Source: Ornithinimicrobium cerasi (GTDB taxonomy: Bacteria; Actinomycetota; Actinomycetes; Actinomycetales; Dermatophilaceae). From it: DNA of 64,000 nt. The notes below the pieces were generated by a model, which saw only the letters and a list, made by a program, of their open reading frames with translations, made no database searches and was not told the origin of the DNA. Shown here piece after piece: positions 1-8,092 of this stretch. Position 1 is the first letter of the stretch. Each line of letters starts with the position of its first letter. The position numbers and the translations under genes are program-made. The stretch is taken from the NCBI RefSeq assembly GCF_003702705.1, contig NZ_QZMN01000005.1, positions 186,001 to 250,000 of the forward strand, read 5' to 3'.

Positions 1-443
1 GTCGCCTCGTAGGGCGGGAGCGCGCCGTCCGGCCCGACCGGGTCGGCGGAGAGGAGCAGGTGGCGGCTGGCGTAGCCCCACCGTCCCGCGCTGGCCGTCT
101 CCTCGCCGAGGTCGCGGTCCTCGAGCACGGTGTAGTTCTCGTGCAGGAGGTCGGCCACCGCCCGCACGTCCTCGCGGACGTAGGTGATGATCCGGGCCCC
201 GACGAGGTCGGTGATCTGCCGCAGCGGGTCGATCGCCGCCCCCTGCGCCGCGGCCACGGCGCGCTGGGTCTTCGCGGCGAAGGAGGTCACGCTCTTGGTC
301 CGGCCGGAGACGGTGAGGTAGTTGATGCCGGCGTCGTCGATGAGGGAGGTCAGGGTGGTCACCGCGTCCTGCGTCACCTGCTCGAGGGTGGGCTGGAGGG
401 CGGTGTATGCCGTGACCGCTCGGTCGACCTCGGGATGGCCCAT
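1..443 (-). CDS. RelA/SpoT-domain (small alarmone synthetase-like) protein, 3' end cut by window
   Basis: The minus strand from the ATG at 443 stays open to the left edge, giving 147 residues that start MGHPEVDRAV. The segment with SGRTKSVTSF, followed by DPLRQITDLVGARIITYV and EDVRAVADLL, matches the start of the RelA/SpoT nucleotidyltransferase fold: a basic substrate loop followed by the DxxGxRI strand. Such proteins transfer pyrophosphate from ATP to GTP or GDP to make (p)ppGpp. I see no HD hydrolase domain before it, so it is more like a small alarmone synthetase than full-length Rel. The catalytic Glu/Asp region is partly beyond the edge, so activity cannot be judged. A TATCGT box lies 7 nt upstream of the ATG, suggesting a leaderless message. 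It is divergent from the HU gene. Confidence 0.8.
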   Translation of the reverse strand, partial: MGHPEVDRAVTAYTALQPTLEQVTQDAVTTLTSLIDDAGINYLTVSGRTKSVTSFAAKTQRAVAAAQGAAIDPLRQITDLVGARIITYVREDVRAVADLLHENYTVLEDRDLGEETASAGRWGYASRHLLLSADPVGPDGALPPYEA

Positions 444-450
444 GAGGTGG

Positions 451-456
451 ACGATA
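451..456 (-). promoter_or_regulatory. -10 box of the RelA/SpoT-like gene (leaderless)
   Basis: TATCGT on the minus strand ends 7 nt before the ATG at 443, so transcription would begin at or next to the start codon. No convincing -35 element is seen. Confidence 0.4.
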
Positions 457-586
457 GGGCACCCGTGGGGGGTGCAGAGGCCGGATTCCGCAGAACGGCG
501 CGAGATTTCGGGCGCGTCGGTTCGCTATTCGGGGGCCCGTGTGCCTACCGTGGGGCGACCATTCAGTCGATGAAAGGGCTGTACCC

Positions 587-862
587 ATGAGCAAGAAGGT
601 CATTGTCGAGGCAGTCGCACGCGAGGCCGGCATGACGCAGGCCGCTGCCGACAAGGTCGTCAGCGCCGTCCTGGACGCGATCGGTTCCGAGCTGGCCAAG
701 GGCGAGAAGGTCTCGTTCCCCGGCTTCGGCACGTTCGAGGTCCGTGAGCGCGCCGCCCGCACCGGTCGCAACCCGCAGACCGGCGCGGAGATCCAGATCG
801 CCGCGAGCAAGGCCCCGGCCTTCAAGGCGGGCTCCAAGCTGAAGGAGCGCGTCTCCAGCTGA
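587..862 (+). CDS. hup: HU-family nucleoid-associated DNA-binding protein
   Basis: This 91-residue protein starting MSKKVIVEAVAREAGM is a standard-length HU/IHF-fold protein. It has the helical dimerisation half, the GFGTFEVRERAARTG beta-arm start and the conserved arm segment GRNPQTG, with its proline that intercalates in DNA. It binds and bends DNA without strong sequence preference and helps compact the nucleoid. It lacks the long lysine/alanine-rich C-terminal tail of mycobacterial HupB, ending KAGSKLKERVSS. The ATG at 587 was chosen over upstream in-frame starts because the HU fold begins there and an AAAGGG sequence precedes it at a suitable distance. A strong 17-bp hairpin follows the stop, so it is probably monocistronic. 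Confidence 0.95.
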   Translation: MSKKVIVEAVAREAGMTQAAADKVVSAVLDAIGSELAKGEKVSFPGFGTFEVRERAARTGRNPQTGAEIQIAASKAPAFKAGSKLKERVSS

Positions 863-879
863 CGCCGCCGGACACACCC

Positions 880-918
880 CGACCGCCCCGCCCGTCCTCG
901 TGACGGGCGGGGCGGTCG
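880..918 (+). terminator. Strong hairpin terminator after HU
   Basis: A perfect 17-bp inverted repeat (arms 880-896 and 902-918) encloses a 5-nt loop. There is no T tract, as is common for actinobacterial terminators. It begins 18 nt after the HU stop. Confidence 0.8.
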
Positions 919-939
919 TCGCTGTCAGCCCCCCCGTCC

Positions 940-945
940 TATGCT
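940..945 (+). promoter_or_regulatory. Candidate -10 box for the first SGNH hydrolase gene
   Basis: TATGCT lies just downstream of the HU terminator and 43 nt before the ATG at 988, leaving room for the AGGA-type ribosome-binding site. The -35 region is weak. Confidence 0.35.
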
Positions 946-987
946 CGAGGGCGAGGCGGTGCGGCGGTGCGACGCGGGAGGACGGGG

Positions 988-1836
988 ATGATTGGGCAGG
1001 GAGCAGGGGACGGCAAGGTCTGGGAGCGGTTCGTCGCGCTGGGGGACTCCTTCACGGAGGGTCTGAGCGACCCGCACCCGGACGAGGAGGACCGCTACGT
1101 CGGCTGGGCGGACCGCGTCGCCGCCACGCTCGCCATGCACAACAGCGTGCGCGGACGGCCGTTCGCCTACGCCAACCTCGCGATCCGGGGACGCCTGATC
1201 GACGACGTCGTCGTGGAGCAGCTCGGGCCGGCGCTGGAGATGGCGCCCGACCTGGTCTCCATCTGCGCGGGCGGCAACGATCTCCTGCAGTCGCGGACCT
1301 CGGTGGCTCACGTCGTCGAGCGTGTGGAGGACATGGTCGTGCGGATCCGCGCGACGGGAGCCGACGTGCTGCTGGTCACGGCGCCCGACGTGTCCTGGGT
1401 GTCGATGGTCAGCCGGGTGCACCCCCGCCTGGTCGAGTACACCGCCCACGCCTGGGCCCTGGCGCAGCGGACCGGCTGCCTCGTGGTCGACATCTTCACC
1501 CTGCCGTCGCTGCGCGACCCCCGGATGTACCACCCCGACCGCATCCATCTCAGCAGCGAGGGCCACGCACGCGTCGCCGCCCAGGCGCTGTGGACCCTCG
1601 GCCTGACCCCGACCGGTCCCGGCGACTGGCGGGAGCCGCTGGGGGCCCTGCCGGCGCTCTCCCGCCGGGAGGCGCTGCTGGCCGACCGCGCGTGGGCCGT
1701 CGATCACCTGCGGCCCTGGCTGCGGCGGCACCGGGGCGGGCACGGGGGAGGGGAGGGCCGCACGGCCAAGCGGCCGGAGCTGCTCCCCTGGGACCACGAG
1801 TACGACCATGAGCGGTACGAGGACAGCGGGCGCTGA
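988..1836 (+). CDS. SGNH/GDSL-family hydrolase (first of a tandem pair)
   Basis: The 282-residue protein carries the GDS motif at residues 19-21 (ALGDSFTEG; Ser21 nucleophile), the oxyanion GGND block, and a DRIHLSSEGH block supplying the catalytic Asp/His. These are the hallmarks of SGNH esterases/lipases, which hydrolyse ester or acetyl groups. There is no signal peptide, so it is probably cytoplasmic and its substrate is unknown. The ATG at 988 was preferred to the GTG at 967 because GGAGGACGGGG precedes it. The C-terminal tail is basic and rich in Gly/Arg/His. It is clearly homologous to the next gene, which begins 21 bp after its stop. Confidence 0.85.
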   Translation: MIGQGAGDGKVWERFVALGDSFTEGLSDPHPDEEDRYVGWADRVAATLAMHNSVRGRPFAYANLAIRGRLIDDVVVEQLGPALEMAPDLVSICAGGNDLLQSRTSVAHVVERVEDMVVRIRATGADVLLVTAPDVSWVSMVSRVHPRLVEYTAHAWALAQRTGCLVVDIFTLPSLRDPRMYHPDRIHLSSEGHARVAAQALWTLGLTPTGPGDWREPLGALPALSRREALLADRAWAVDHLRPWLRRHRGGHGGGEGRTAKRPELLPWDHEYDHERYEDSGR

Positions 1837-1845
1837 GCACGCGCC

Positions 1846-1851
1846 TACTCT
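1846..1851 (+). promoter_or_regulatory. -10 box for second SGNH gene (leaderless)
   Basis: TACTCT is separated by exactly 6 nt from the GTG start at 1858, predicting a leaderless transcript of its own for the second paralog. Confidence 0.45.
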
Positions 1852-1857
1852 GGTCGG

Positions 1858-2703
1858 GTGCCTGTCCGCCCCGCCCCCGCCCGCCCCCGCCAGTGGGAGC
1901 GCTTCGTCGCTGTCGGAGACTCGTTCACCGAGGGGATGGTCGACGAGGACCCGCGCCGGGAGGGGGAGTACGTCGGCTGGGCAGACCGGGTCGCGGCCGC
2001 GCTGGCGGCGCGCAACGAGGCGGAGGGTGCCCCGTTCGGCTACGCCAACCTGGCGATCCGCGGCCGTCTGATCGACGCCGTCCTCGACGAGCAGCTGGAC
2101 GCCGCGCTCGCGCTGAGGCCCGACCTCGTCAGCCTCTCCGCGGGCGGGAACGACGTGCTGCGGCCCCGCGTCTCGATGCTGGGGGTGATGGGCCGGCTCG
2201 AGGCGGCCGTCGAGCAGATCCGGGCGACCGGCGCTGACGTGCTCCTGTTCACGGCGCCCGACGTGTCCTGGGTGTCGATGGTCAACCGGGTGCACCCGCG
2301 GATGGTCGAGTACACCGCCGAGCTGTGGGGGGTCGGCCAGCGCACCGGGGCGTTCGTCGTGGACGTCTACACGATGCGGTCCCTGCGGGACCCGCGCATG
2401 TGGGGCGAGGACCGGATCCACTTCAGCTCCGAGGGTCACGCCCGCATCGCGGCGCAGGTGCTGTGGACGCTGGGCCTGCCCTTCGAGGTCCGCGACTGGG
2501 TGGAGCCGCTGGAGGAGGTGGCTCCGCTGAGCCGCTTCGGGTCGATGCAGGCCGACCGGGAATGGGTCGCCTCGCACCTGCGGCCGTGGATCCGCAGGCG
2601 GCTGCGCGGTGAGAGCTCGGGTGACCAGCGGTTCGCGAAGCGGCCGGAGATCGGACCGGTGGTGCGGGAGCCGCAGGCCCCGATCCCTCCGGCCGACGAC
2701 TAG
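1858..2703 (+). CDS. SGNH/GDSL-family hydrolase (second of a tandem pair)
   Basis: The 281-residue protein has the same order of motifs as its upstream neighbour: VGDSFTEG (Ser22), LAIRGRLID, a GGND block, a fully shared APDVSWVSMV stretch and DRIHFSSEGH. Long identical stretches show that it arose by tandem duplication and has since diverged, mainly at both ends and in the loops after the GDS motif. The catalytic Ser, Asp and His are all kept, so both copies could be active. The GTG start lies 6 nt after a TACTCT box and has no ribosome-binding site. The polymerase gene starts 4 bp after its stop, so they may be cotranscribed. Confidence 0.85.
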   Translation: MPVRPAPARPRQWERFVAVGDSFTEGMVDEDPRREGEYVGWADRVAAALAARNEAEGAPFGYANLAIRGRLIDAVLDEQLDAALALRPDLVSLSAGGNDVLRPRVSMLGVMGRLEAAVEQIRATGADVLLFTAPDVSWVSMVNRVHPRMVEYTAELWGVGQRTGAFVVDVYTMRSLRDPRMWGEDRIHFSSEGHARIAAQVLWTLGLPFEVRDWVEPLEEVAPLSRFGSMQADREWVASHLRPWIRRRLRGESSGDQRFAKRPEIGPVVREPQAPIPPADD

Positions 2704-2707
2704 CTGC

Positions 2708-4447
2708 ATGGTGTCCACGACGGATCTGGTGGTGGCCAGCGGGGCAGCGGCGGCGGAGGTGGTCCAGGTCGTCGACGGCCGTCCCGGCCAGAGGACCCGG
2801 GTCCCGGCCGACGACCTGCCCCGCTGGGTGGGGGAGCGCGAGGCGCCGCGGGCCACCTCCCCCGTGCGCTGGGTGTGGGCCGACTCCGGCGACGTCTACG
2901 CCGGGCTGCTGGGACGGGGTGTGCGGGTGCGGCGCGCCGTGGACCTGCGGCTCACCCGTGCCGTCCTGCGCCGTGCGGCCGCGGTGGCCGACACCCCGTA
3001 CGCCCGGTCGCCGGCCACGCCGTGGGACGACAGCCCGGCGGCCGACCTGACCCACCCCCGGCCGGGGACCACCCCCGACGACGCGGCACCCATGCTCGAC
3101 GCCACCCTCTTCGCCCCACCCGGGGGTTCGAGTCCCACCGCCCCGGACGTCGACGCCTGCGTCGCCGAGCACCTGGCCCAGCTGGGGTGCCTGGACCGGG
3201 CCCAGGACGGCGGCCGCCTCGCCCTCCTCTGCCACGCCGAGTCGGTCGGCGGGCTCATCGCGCAGGAGCTCAACCAGGTCGGCGTGCCCTTCAGCGTGGA
3301 GACCCACGACCGTCTGCTCGCCGGGCTGCTGGGCGAACGGCCGTCGGGCGGCGCGCGTCCCGCGGTGCTCGCCGCCCTCTGCGAGGAGGTCCGCGCAGCG
3401 CTCGACGCCCCGGCCCTCAACCCGGACTCGCACCCCGACCTCGTCACCTCCCTGCGCCGCGTCGGCCTCGACGTGCGGAGCACCCGGCAGTGGGAGCTGC
3501 AGAAGCTGGACCACCCGGCGATACCGCCCCTGCTGGCCTACCGCAAGCTCAGCCGGCTGCACAGCGCCAACGGGTGGGCCTGGATGGACGCCTGGGTGCG
3601 CGACGGGCGCTTCCGCCCGGACTGGGTGGCCGGGGCGGTGGTCACCGGACGGTGGGCCAGCCGCGGCGGCGGGGCGCTCCAGCTGCCCAAGCAGGTCCGC
3701 GGCTCCGTCCGGGCCGACCCGGGCTGGCGGCTCGTGGTCGCCGACGCCGCCCAGCTCGAGCCCCGCGTGCTCGCCGCGATGTCCGGCGACGACCGGATGG
3801 CGGCCGCGGCGAGCCGGGGCGACCTCTACTCCGCCCTCGTGGAGCAGGGCGTCGTCGAGACCCGGCAGCACGCGAAGGTGGCGATGCTCGGCGCGATGTA
3901 CGGGGCGACGTCCGGTGAGGCCGGGGCCCTGATGCCACGGCTGCAGCGGGCCTACCCGAGGGCGATCGAGCTCGTCGAGTCCGCCGCCCGGGCGGGGGAA
4001 CGGGGGCAGCGGGTGAGCACCTGGCTCGGGCGGACCTCTCCGGAACCGGCCTCCTGGTGGCGTGCGGCGCAGTCCGCGGCCCAGGAACCGGGCGCCGGCC
4101 GGTCGGTCGAGCACCAGGCCCGCCAGGCCGCCCGCGACTGGGGTCGCTTCACCCGCAACTTCGTCGTCCAGGGCACCGCGGCGGAGTGGGCGCTGTGCTG
4201 GATGGGCCACCTGCGGCGGCTCCTCGAGGACCGCTTCGGCGGTACTCCGGGCGGAGGCTCACGGCCCGAGCTCGTCTACTTCCTCCACGACGAGGTCATG
4301 GTGCACACCCCGCAGGAGTATGCCCTGGACGTCGCCGAGCTGGTCCGGGAGGCCGGCCGGGCGGCGGGCGAGCTCCTCTTCGGCGCCTTCCCGGTGCAGT
4401 TCCCGCTGGACGTCGTCGTGGTGCGCTCCTACGACAAGGCCACCTGA
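2708..4447 (+). CDS. Stand-alone family A DNA polymerase-like protein
   Basis: The 579-residue C-terminal two thirds contain the three family A palm and finger motifs. Motif A reads VVADAAQLEPRVLAAM, the O-helix reads RQHAKVAMLGAMYG (R, K and YG kept), and motif C reads FLHDEVMV with the HDE triad. This matches the actinobacterial proteins annotated as bifunctional 3'-5' exonuclease/DNA polymerase, which resemble Pol I without its 5' nuclease. The first 200 or so residues sit where the proofreading domain would be, but I see no intact DxE exonuclease motif, so proofreading is doubtful. The ATG at 2708 gives the expected family length. A role in repair or translesion synthesis is inferred from the family. 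Confidence 0.8.
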   Translation: MVSTTDLVVASGAAAAEVVQVVDGRPGQRTRVPADDLPRWVGEREAPRATSPVRWVWADSGDVYAGLLGRGVRVRRAVDLRLTRAVLRRAAAVADTPYARSPATPWDDSPAADLTHPRPGTTPDDAAPMLDATLFAPPGGSSPTAPDVDACVAEHLAQLGCLDRAQDGGRLALLCHAESVGGLIAQELNQVGVPFSVETHDRLLAGLLGERPSGGARPAVLAALCEEVRAALDAPALNPDSHPDLVTSLRRVGLDVRSTRQWELQKLDHPAIPPLLAYRKLSRLHSANGWAWMDAWVRDGRFRPDWVAGAVVTGRWASRGGGALQLPKQVRGSVRADPGWRLVVADAAQLEPRVLAAMSGDDRMAAAASRGDLYSALVEQGVVETRQHAKVAMLGAMYGATSGEAGALMPRLQRAYPRAIELVESAARAGERGQRVSTWLGRTSPEPASWWRAAQSAAQEPGAGRSVEHQARQAARDWGRFTRNFVVQGTAAEWALCWMGHLRRLLEDRFGGTPGGGSRPELVYFLHDEVMVHTPQEYALDVAELVREAGRAAGELLFGAFPVQFPLDVVVVRSYDKAT

Positions 4448-4489
4448 CGACCGACGGGTCCGCAGGGACCACCCGACGGGTCGGCACGG

Positions 4490-5698
4490 TCAGCGCCTGC
4501 CCCACTCCCACGCGGGAGCCGTGAGCATCCCCTGACCCGCCACGACGGTCTCGCCGAGGTCCTTCGTCAGCTCCACGAGCCGCAGCTCGGGCCGGACCCC
4601 ACCGTCCTCCGCGGCGTCGCGCGCCTGCCCGACGCTCGTGCCCAGCGCCTCCGCCAGCGCGTCCACGAGGGGCTGGGAGTGGGTGACCACCACGACCTGG
4701 GTCCGTCGGGCGGCTCCGGCGACCAGCCTGGCGAGGGGCGCGACCAGCGACGGGTGCAGGCTGGTCTCGGGCTCGTTGAGCGCCATCAGCCGGGGCGGCA
4801 CGGGGGTGAGCAGCACGGCGAGCCACAGCAGGTAGCGCAGCGTCCCGTCGGAGAGCTCGGCGGCCCGGAGCGGGCGCAGCATCCCCGGCTGGTGGAGCCG
4901 GACGTCGAAGAGCCCGTCGGACACCGCGACCTCCAGCCGGGCGCCGTCGAAGGCGTCGGCGACCGCCTCGTCCAGCGCCGACCGGGAGTCCTCGCGGATG
5001 GTCTGCAGCGCAGCAGCCAGGTCGGACCCGTCGTCCGAGAGGGCCCACACGCGGGTGCCGACCTGCGGGCGCCGCGCCGGGCTCGCCGCGTCGACCCGGA
5101 ACCCGTCGTAGAACCGCCAGGAGCGCAGCGCGTCGCGGACCGCCCACAGCTCGGGCGCGGCCAGCGGGTCGACCACCTCTGCCAGCATGCTCGCCCAGGT
5201 CGGCACGCTCAGCGGCGCCTTCTGCCACGCCCCGTCGTCGTCGCGCAGCTCGACGCTGTGGTGGCGGCGCCGGGCCACCAGCGTCGAGGGACGCATCACC
5301 GGCCCCGACCACACCGCCTCGCGCTTCACCTCGGGGTCGCGGTCGAACGCCGACCCGTGCTGCACCGGGATCCCGAGGTCGACGAGGTAGGACAGCTCGT
5401 CGCCACCGACCCCGAGCAGCAGGCTGACCGGCCCGGTGCGGACGGTGCCCTCCACGGCATACCCGCGTCTGGCGCCGCCGAGGGTGGCCGGTCCGGCCCA
5501 CAGGGCGGACTCGAGCCCGCCCTCCCGGGCGAGCGACCCGACGACCCGGCCCGCGCCGCAGTCCGCGAGCAGACGCAGGGCGCGGTAGACGCTCGACTTG
5601 CCGGTGCCGTTGGCACCGGTGACGACGGTCAGCCGGCCCAGCGGCAGACGGACGTCACGCAGGGAGCGGTAGCCGCTGATCGCCAGGGTGGAGTACAC
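4490..5698 (-). CDS. AAA-family ATPase of the RecF/OLD-like type
   Basis: This 402-residue protein begins MYSTLAISGYRSLRDV, the usual opening of single-chain SMC/RecF-type ATPases. It has a Walker A loop GANGTGKSS at residues 28-36, a signature-like LSDGTLRYL, a Walker B strand LMALNEPETSLHP, and a switch histidine strand VVVVTHSQ. No TOPRIM nuclease domain follows, so it is not a full OLD nuclease. The function is unknown; relatives act in DNA repair, phage defence or as components of toxin modules. The GTG start at 5698 follows a TACGGT box by 7 nt. A small hypothetical gene ends 32 bp upstream on the same strand. Confidence 0.8.
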   Translation of the reverse strand: MYSTLAISGYRSLRDVRLPLGRLTVVTGANGTGKSSVYRALRLLADCGAGRVVGSLAREGGLESALWAGPATLGGARRGYAVEGTVRTGPVSLLLGVGGDELSYLVDLGIPVQHGSAFDRDPEVKREAVWSGPVMRPSTLVARRRHHSVELRDDDGAWQKAPLSVPTWASMLAEVVDPLAAPELWAVRDALRSWRFYDGFRVDAASPARRPQVGTRVWALSDDGSDLAAALQTIREDSRSALDEAVADAFDGARLEVAVSDGLFDVRLHQPGMLRPLRAAELSDGTLRYLLWLAVLLTPVPPRLMALNEPETSLHPSLVAPLARLVAGAARRTQVVVVTHSQPLVDALAEALGTSVGQARDAAEDGGVRPELRLVELTKDLGETVVAGQGMLTAPAWEWGRR

Positions 5699-5705
5699 GG
5701 GAGCC

Positions 5706-5711
5706 ACCGTA
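5706..5711 (-). promoter_or_regulatory. -10 box of the AAA ATPase gene (leaderless)
   Basis: TACGGT on the minus strand lies 7 nt before the GTG at 5698, in the short gap behind the upstream gene. Confidence 0.4.
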
Positions 5712-5730
5712 GGCGGGGCGACCGACAGTC

Positions 5731-6264
5731 TCAGGCGACGAGGAGGAGGGCCAGGGCCGCGGTGTCCGCGTCGCAGAGCGGGTCGACCATCGCCTTGCTG
5801 GCCAGCCGGGTCACGTGACCCTGCGCGTCGGCCTCCACCCAGGCCGCCCGGTGGTCCAGGCCCAGCTCGGGAAGCCCGGGGAGCAGGATGCACCCGGAGG
5901 CGGAGCGGTACTCGGGCACCGAGGCCACGGTGCTGTCCGGCGGGTGGAGGACGGCCAGACCGGCAGGGGTGCGGTCCGCGAAACGGCCGGGGGACAGGTG
6001 CTGCTCGCCGACGAGCAGACCCTCCGCGACGACGATGCCCACGGCTCCCGGGAGCTGCGTCCCCGGCAGGTCCTCGGCGACCCGGAAGACGGTGCTCCCC
6101 CGCGGGAGCATGCCGGGCACCGCGGCGACCTGCACGGCCAGGAGCAGGACCTGGGCCCACTCCAGGGTGTCCTCGGGCCAGCGCCCGATCAGCACGAAGC
6201 CGGCGAGCTCGCCGCCGCGGTGCAGCGGCGCGACCTCGACCGGCGGTCCTCCCCGGTCCGGCAT
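5731..6264 (-). CDS. Hypothetical protein, unknown family
   Basis: This 177-residue protein starts MPDRGGPPVEVAPLHRGGEL and ends DADTAALALLLVA. I do not recognise the family. It is soluble, has no signal peptide or membrane segment, and alternates short beta-like strands (GFVLIGRWP, VGIVVAEGLLVGE, GLAVLHPP) as in a compact alpha/beta domain. The ATG at 6264 is preceded by GAGGAGGTCACC, an excellent ribosome-binding site. Codon use and GC3 fit the neighbourhood. The ATPase gene follows in the same direction, so a functional link is possible but unproven. Confidence 0.7.
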   Translation of the reverse strand: MPDRGGPPVEVAPLHRGGELAGFVLIGRWPEDTLEWAQVLLLAVQVAAVPGMLPRGSTVFRVAEDLPGTQLPGAVGIVVAEGLLVGEQHLSPGRFADRTPAGLAVLHPPDSTVASVPEYRSASGCILLPGLPELGLDHRAAWVEADAQGHVTRLASKAMVDPLCDADTAALALLLVA

Positions 6265-6402
6265 CGGTGACCTCCTCGACCTCGTCGTCGCACGTGAGCT
6301 GGTGGTCCTTCCCAGGGTGCCACGGCCCGGCCGGGTCCGGGTGGCGCCCGCGTCAGGTGTTGCGGATTCGTGACGTGGGCCGCGGGCCGGCGGGGCTGCC
6401 AC

Positions 6403-6408
6403 TAGGCT
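6403..6408 (+). promoter_or_regulatory. Candidate -10 box for the ankyrin gene
   Basis: TAGGCT, a typical actinobacterial -10 hexamer, lies 33 nt before the ATG at 6442, with the GAGGAG ribosome-binding site in between. Confidence 0.4.
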
Positions 6409-6441
6409 CGGGACGACCCGTTGCCACGACGAGGAGCCCCC

Positions 6442-6837
6442 ATGTCCGAGCCGCCCCTCGACCCCGAGACCGTCGACCTGGCGCACGCCCTCTTCGACAT
6501 GGCGCGGCAGGGCCGCACCGCGCAGCTCGCCGCCTACGTCGACGCAGGGGCCCCGGTGGACCTCGCCGACCCGGCGGGCAACACGCTCCTCATGCTCGCG
6601 GCCTACCACGGGCACGCCGACCTCGTGCACGAGCTGGCGAGGCGCGGCGCCGACGTGGACCGGCTCAACGACCGTCACCAGTCGCCCCTCGCCGGCGCGG
6701 TCTTCAAGGCGGAGCCGGACGTGGTCGCGGCGCTGCTCGGGCTCGGCGCCGACCCGGACGCCGGCACGCCGACCGCCCGGGACACGGCCCAGCTCTTCGG
6801 GCGCCCCGACCTGCTGACGCCACCGGACCCCGCCTGA
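6442..6837 (+). CDS. Ankyrin-repeat protein
   Basis: This 131-residue protein is made almost entirely of ankyrin repeats. About three to four units can be read, for example GNTLLMLAAYHGHADLVHEL followed by ARRGADVDRLNDRHQSPLAGAV, each with the helix-turn-helix and the TxLxxA-type consensus. Such proteins bind other proteins and have no catalytic residues. In actinobacteria, similar short ankyrin proteins often sit beside catalases, but here the neighbour is an LLM oxidoreductase and the catalase is 12 kb away. GAGGAGCCCCC precedes the ATG at 6442. The gene reads in the same direction as the LLM pair but has its own candidate promoter. Confidence 0.85.
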   Translation: MSEPPLDPETVDLAHALFDMARQGRTAQLAAYVDAGAPVDLADPAGNTLLMLAAYHGHADLVHELARRGADVDRLNDRHQSPLAGAVFKAEPDVVAALLGLGADPDAGTPTARDTAQLFGRPDLLTPPDPA

Positions 6838-6869
6838 GCCGGACGTGGAATAGGCGAGCCGCCCGTCCT

Positions 6870-6891
6870 GTTGACTAGGTGATCCGTCAAC
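6870..6891 (+). promoter_or_regulatory. Palindromic operator before the LLM/FMN reductase pair
   Basis: GTTGAC and GTCAAC form perfect 6-bp inverted arms separated by 10 bp, 20 bp before the ATG at 6912. A TAGGCG -10-like box at 6851-6856 lies just upstream, so a repressor bound here would block early elongation. The size fits a dimeric winged-helix regulator. Confidence 0.5.
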
Positions 6892-6911
6892 TACCACCAG
6901 GAGTGAGCCCC

Positions 6912-8057
6912 ATGCAGTTCGGTGTCTTCAGCGTCGGCGACGTCACCATGGACCCGACCACCGGCCGGACCCCCAGCGAGGGGGAGCGCATCGAGGCGAT
7001 GACGCGCATCGCGCTCAAGGCCGAGGAGGTCGGGCTGGACGTCTTCGCGACCGGTGAGCACCACAACCCGCCGTTCGTGCCCAGCGCCCCGACCACGCAC
7101 CTGGCCTACATCGCCGCCCGGACGCAGAAGCTGCTCCTCTCGACGTCGACGACCCTCATCACCACCACCGACCCGGTCCGGATCGCGGAGGACTACGCCT
7201 TCCTCCAGCACCTCTCGCAGGGCCGCGTCGACCTGATGATGGGTCGCGGCAACACCGGCCCGGTCTACCCGTGGTTCGGCAAGGACATCCGCCAGGGTGT
7301 GCCGCTGGCCATCGAGAACTACCACCTGCTGCGCCGCCTGTGGCGCGAGGAGGTCGTCGACTGGCAGGGCAGGTTCCGCACTCCGCTGCAGGGCTTCACC
7401 TCCACGCCGCGGCCCCTCGACGGCACCCCGCCCTTCGTCTGGCACGGCTCCATCCGCTCCACGGAGATCGCGGAGCAGGCCGCCTACTACGGCGACGGCT
7501 TCTTCCACAACAACATCTTCTGGAACATGGAGCACACCGCCCAGATGGTCGCGCTCTACCGGCGGCGGTTCGAGCACTACCGCCACGGCGCGGCCGACCA
7601 GGCGATCGTGGGCCTCGGCGGCCAGGTCTTCATGGCCCCGACCGAGGCCGAGGCCAAGCGCGCCTTCCGTCCCTACTTCGACAACGCGCCCGTCTACGGC
7701 CACGGCCCCAGCCTCGAGGAGTTCACCCGCGCCACCCCGCTCACCGTCGGGACGCCCGAGATGGTGATCGAGCGCACCCTCGGCTTCGCCGACGCGGTCG
7801 GCGACTACCAGCGCCAGCTGTTCCTCATCGACCACGCCGGCCTGCCCGTCGAGACGGTCCTGGAGCAGATGGAGATCCTCGGCACCGAGGTCGTCCCCGT
7901 GCTGCGGGCCGAGTTCGAGCGCCGCCGCCCGGCGCACGTGCCCAGCGACCCGCCCACGCACGGCTCCCTCGTCGCCGCGGGGCCGGACGCGCCCCACCAC
8001 CTCGTCACCCCGGCGCAGTCCGCCTCCGAGCGGGCCGCGGCGCGGGTCGGCGCCTGA
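6912..8057 (+). CDS. LLM-class FMN-dependent monooxygenase, CE1758-like
   Basis: This 381-residue protein is a luciferase-like TIM-barrel flavoprotein beginning MQFGVFSVGDVTMDP. The FATGEHHNPPF segment, the GRVDLMMGRGNTGPVY phosphate-binding region and TVGTPEMVIE near the C-terminus are typical of the group. Members use reduced FMN and O2 to oxidise organic substrates; the substrate here is unknown. The next gene encodes an NAD(P)H:FMN reductase-like protein 35 bp downstream. This pairing corresponds to the CE1758/CE1759 LLM-duo known from corynebacteria and relatives. CAGGAG precedes the ATG at 6912, and the palindrome at 6870 suggests ligand-dependent repression. Confidence 0.85.
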   Translation: MQFGVFSVGDVTMDPTTGRTPSEGERIEAMTRIALKAEEVGLDVFATGEHHNPPFVPSAPTTHLAYIAARTQKLLLSTSTTLITTTDPVRIAEDYAFLQHLSQGRVDLMMGRGNTGPVYPWFGKDIRQGVPLAIENYHLLRRLWREEVVDWQGRFRTPLQGFTSTPRPLDGTPPFVWHGSIRSTEIAEQAAYYGDGFFHNNIFWNMEHTAQMVALYRRRFEHYRHGAADQAIVGLGGQVFMAPTEAEAKRAFRPYFDNAPVYGHGPSLEEFTRATPLTVGTPEMVIERTLGFADAVGDYQRQLFLIDHAGLPVETVLEQMEILGTEVVPVLRAEFERRRPAHVPSDPPTHGSLVAAGPDAPHHLVTPAQSASERAAARVGA

Positions 8058-8092
8058 CCCGGCCGCGCGCCATACCTCCGAGGAGCTCACGT

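Noticed and set aside
60-590. A plus-strand frame upstream of HU
   Set aside because: It is antisense to the RelA/SpoT-like gene and has no recognisable domain.
4448-4489. Terminator between the polymerase and ATPase genes
   Set aside because: Only a 5-bp stem and a short direct repeat are visible, too weak to call.
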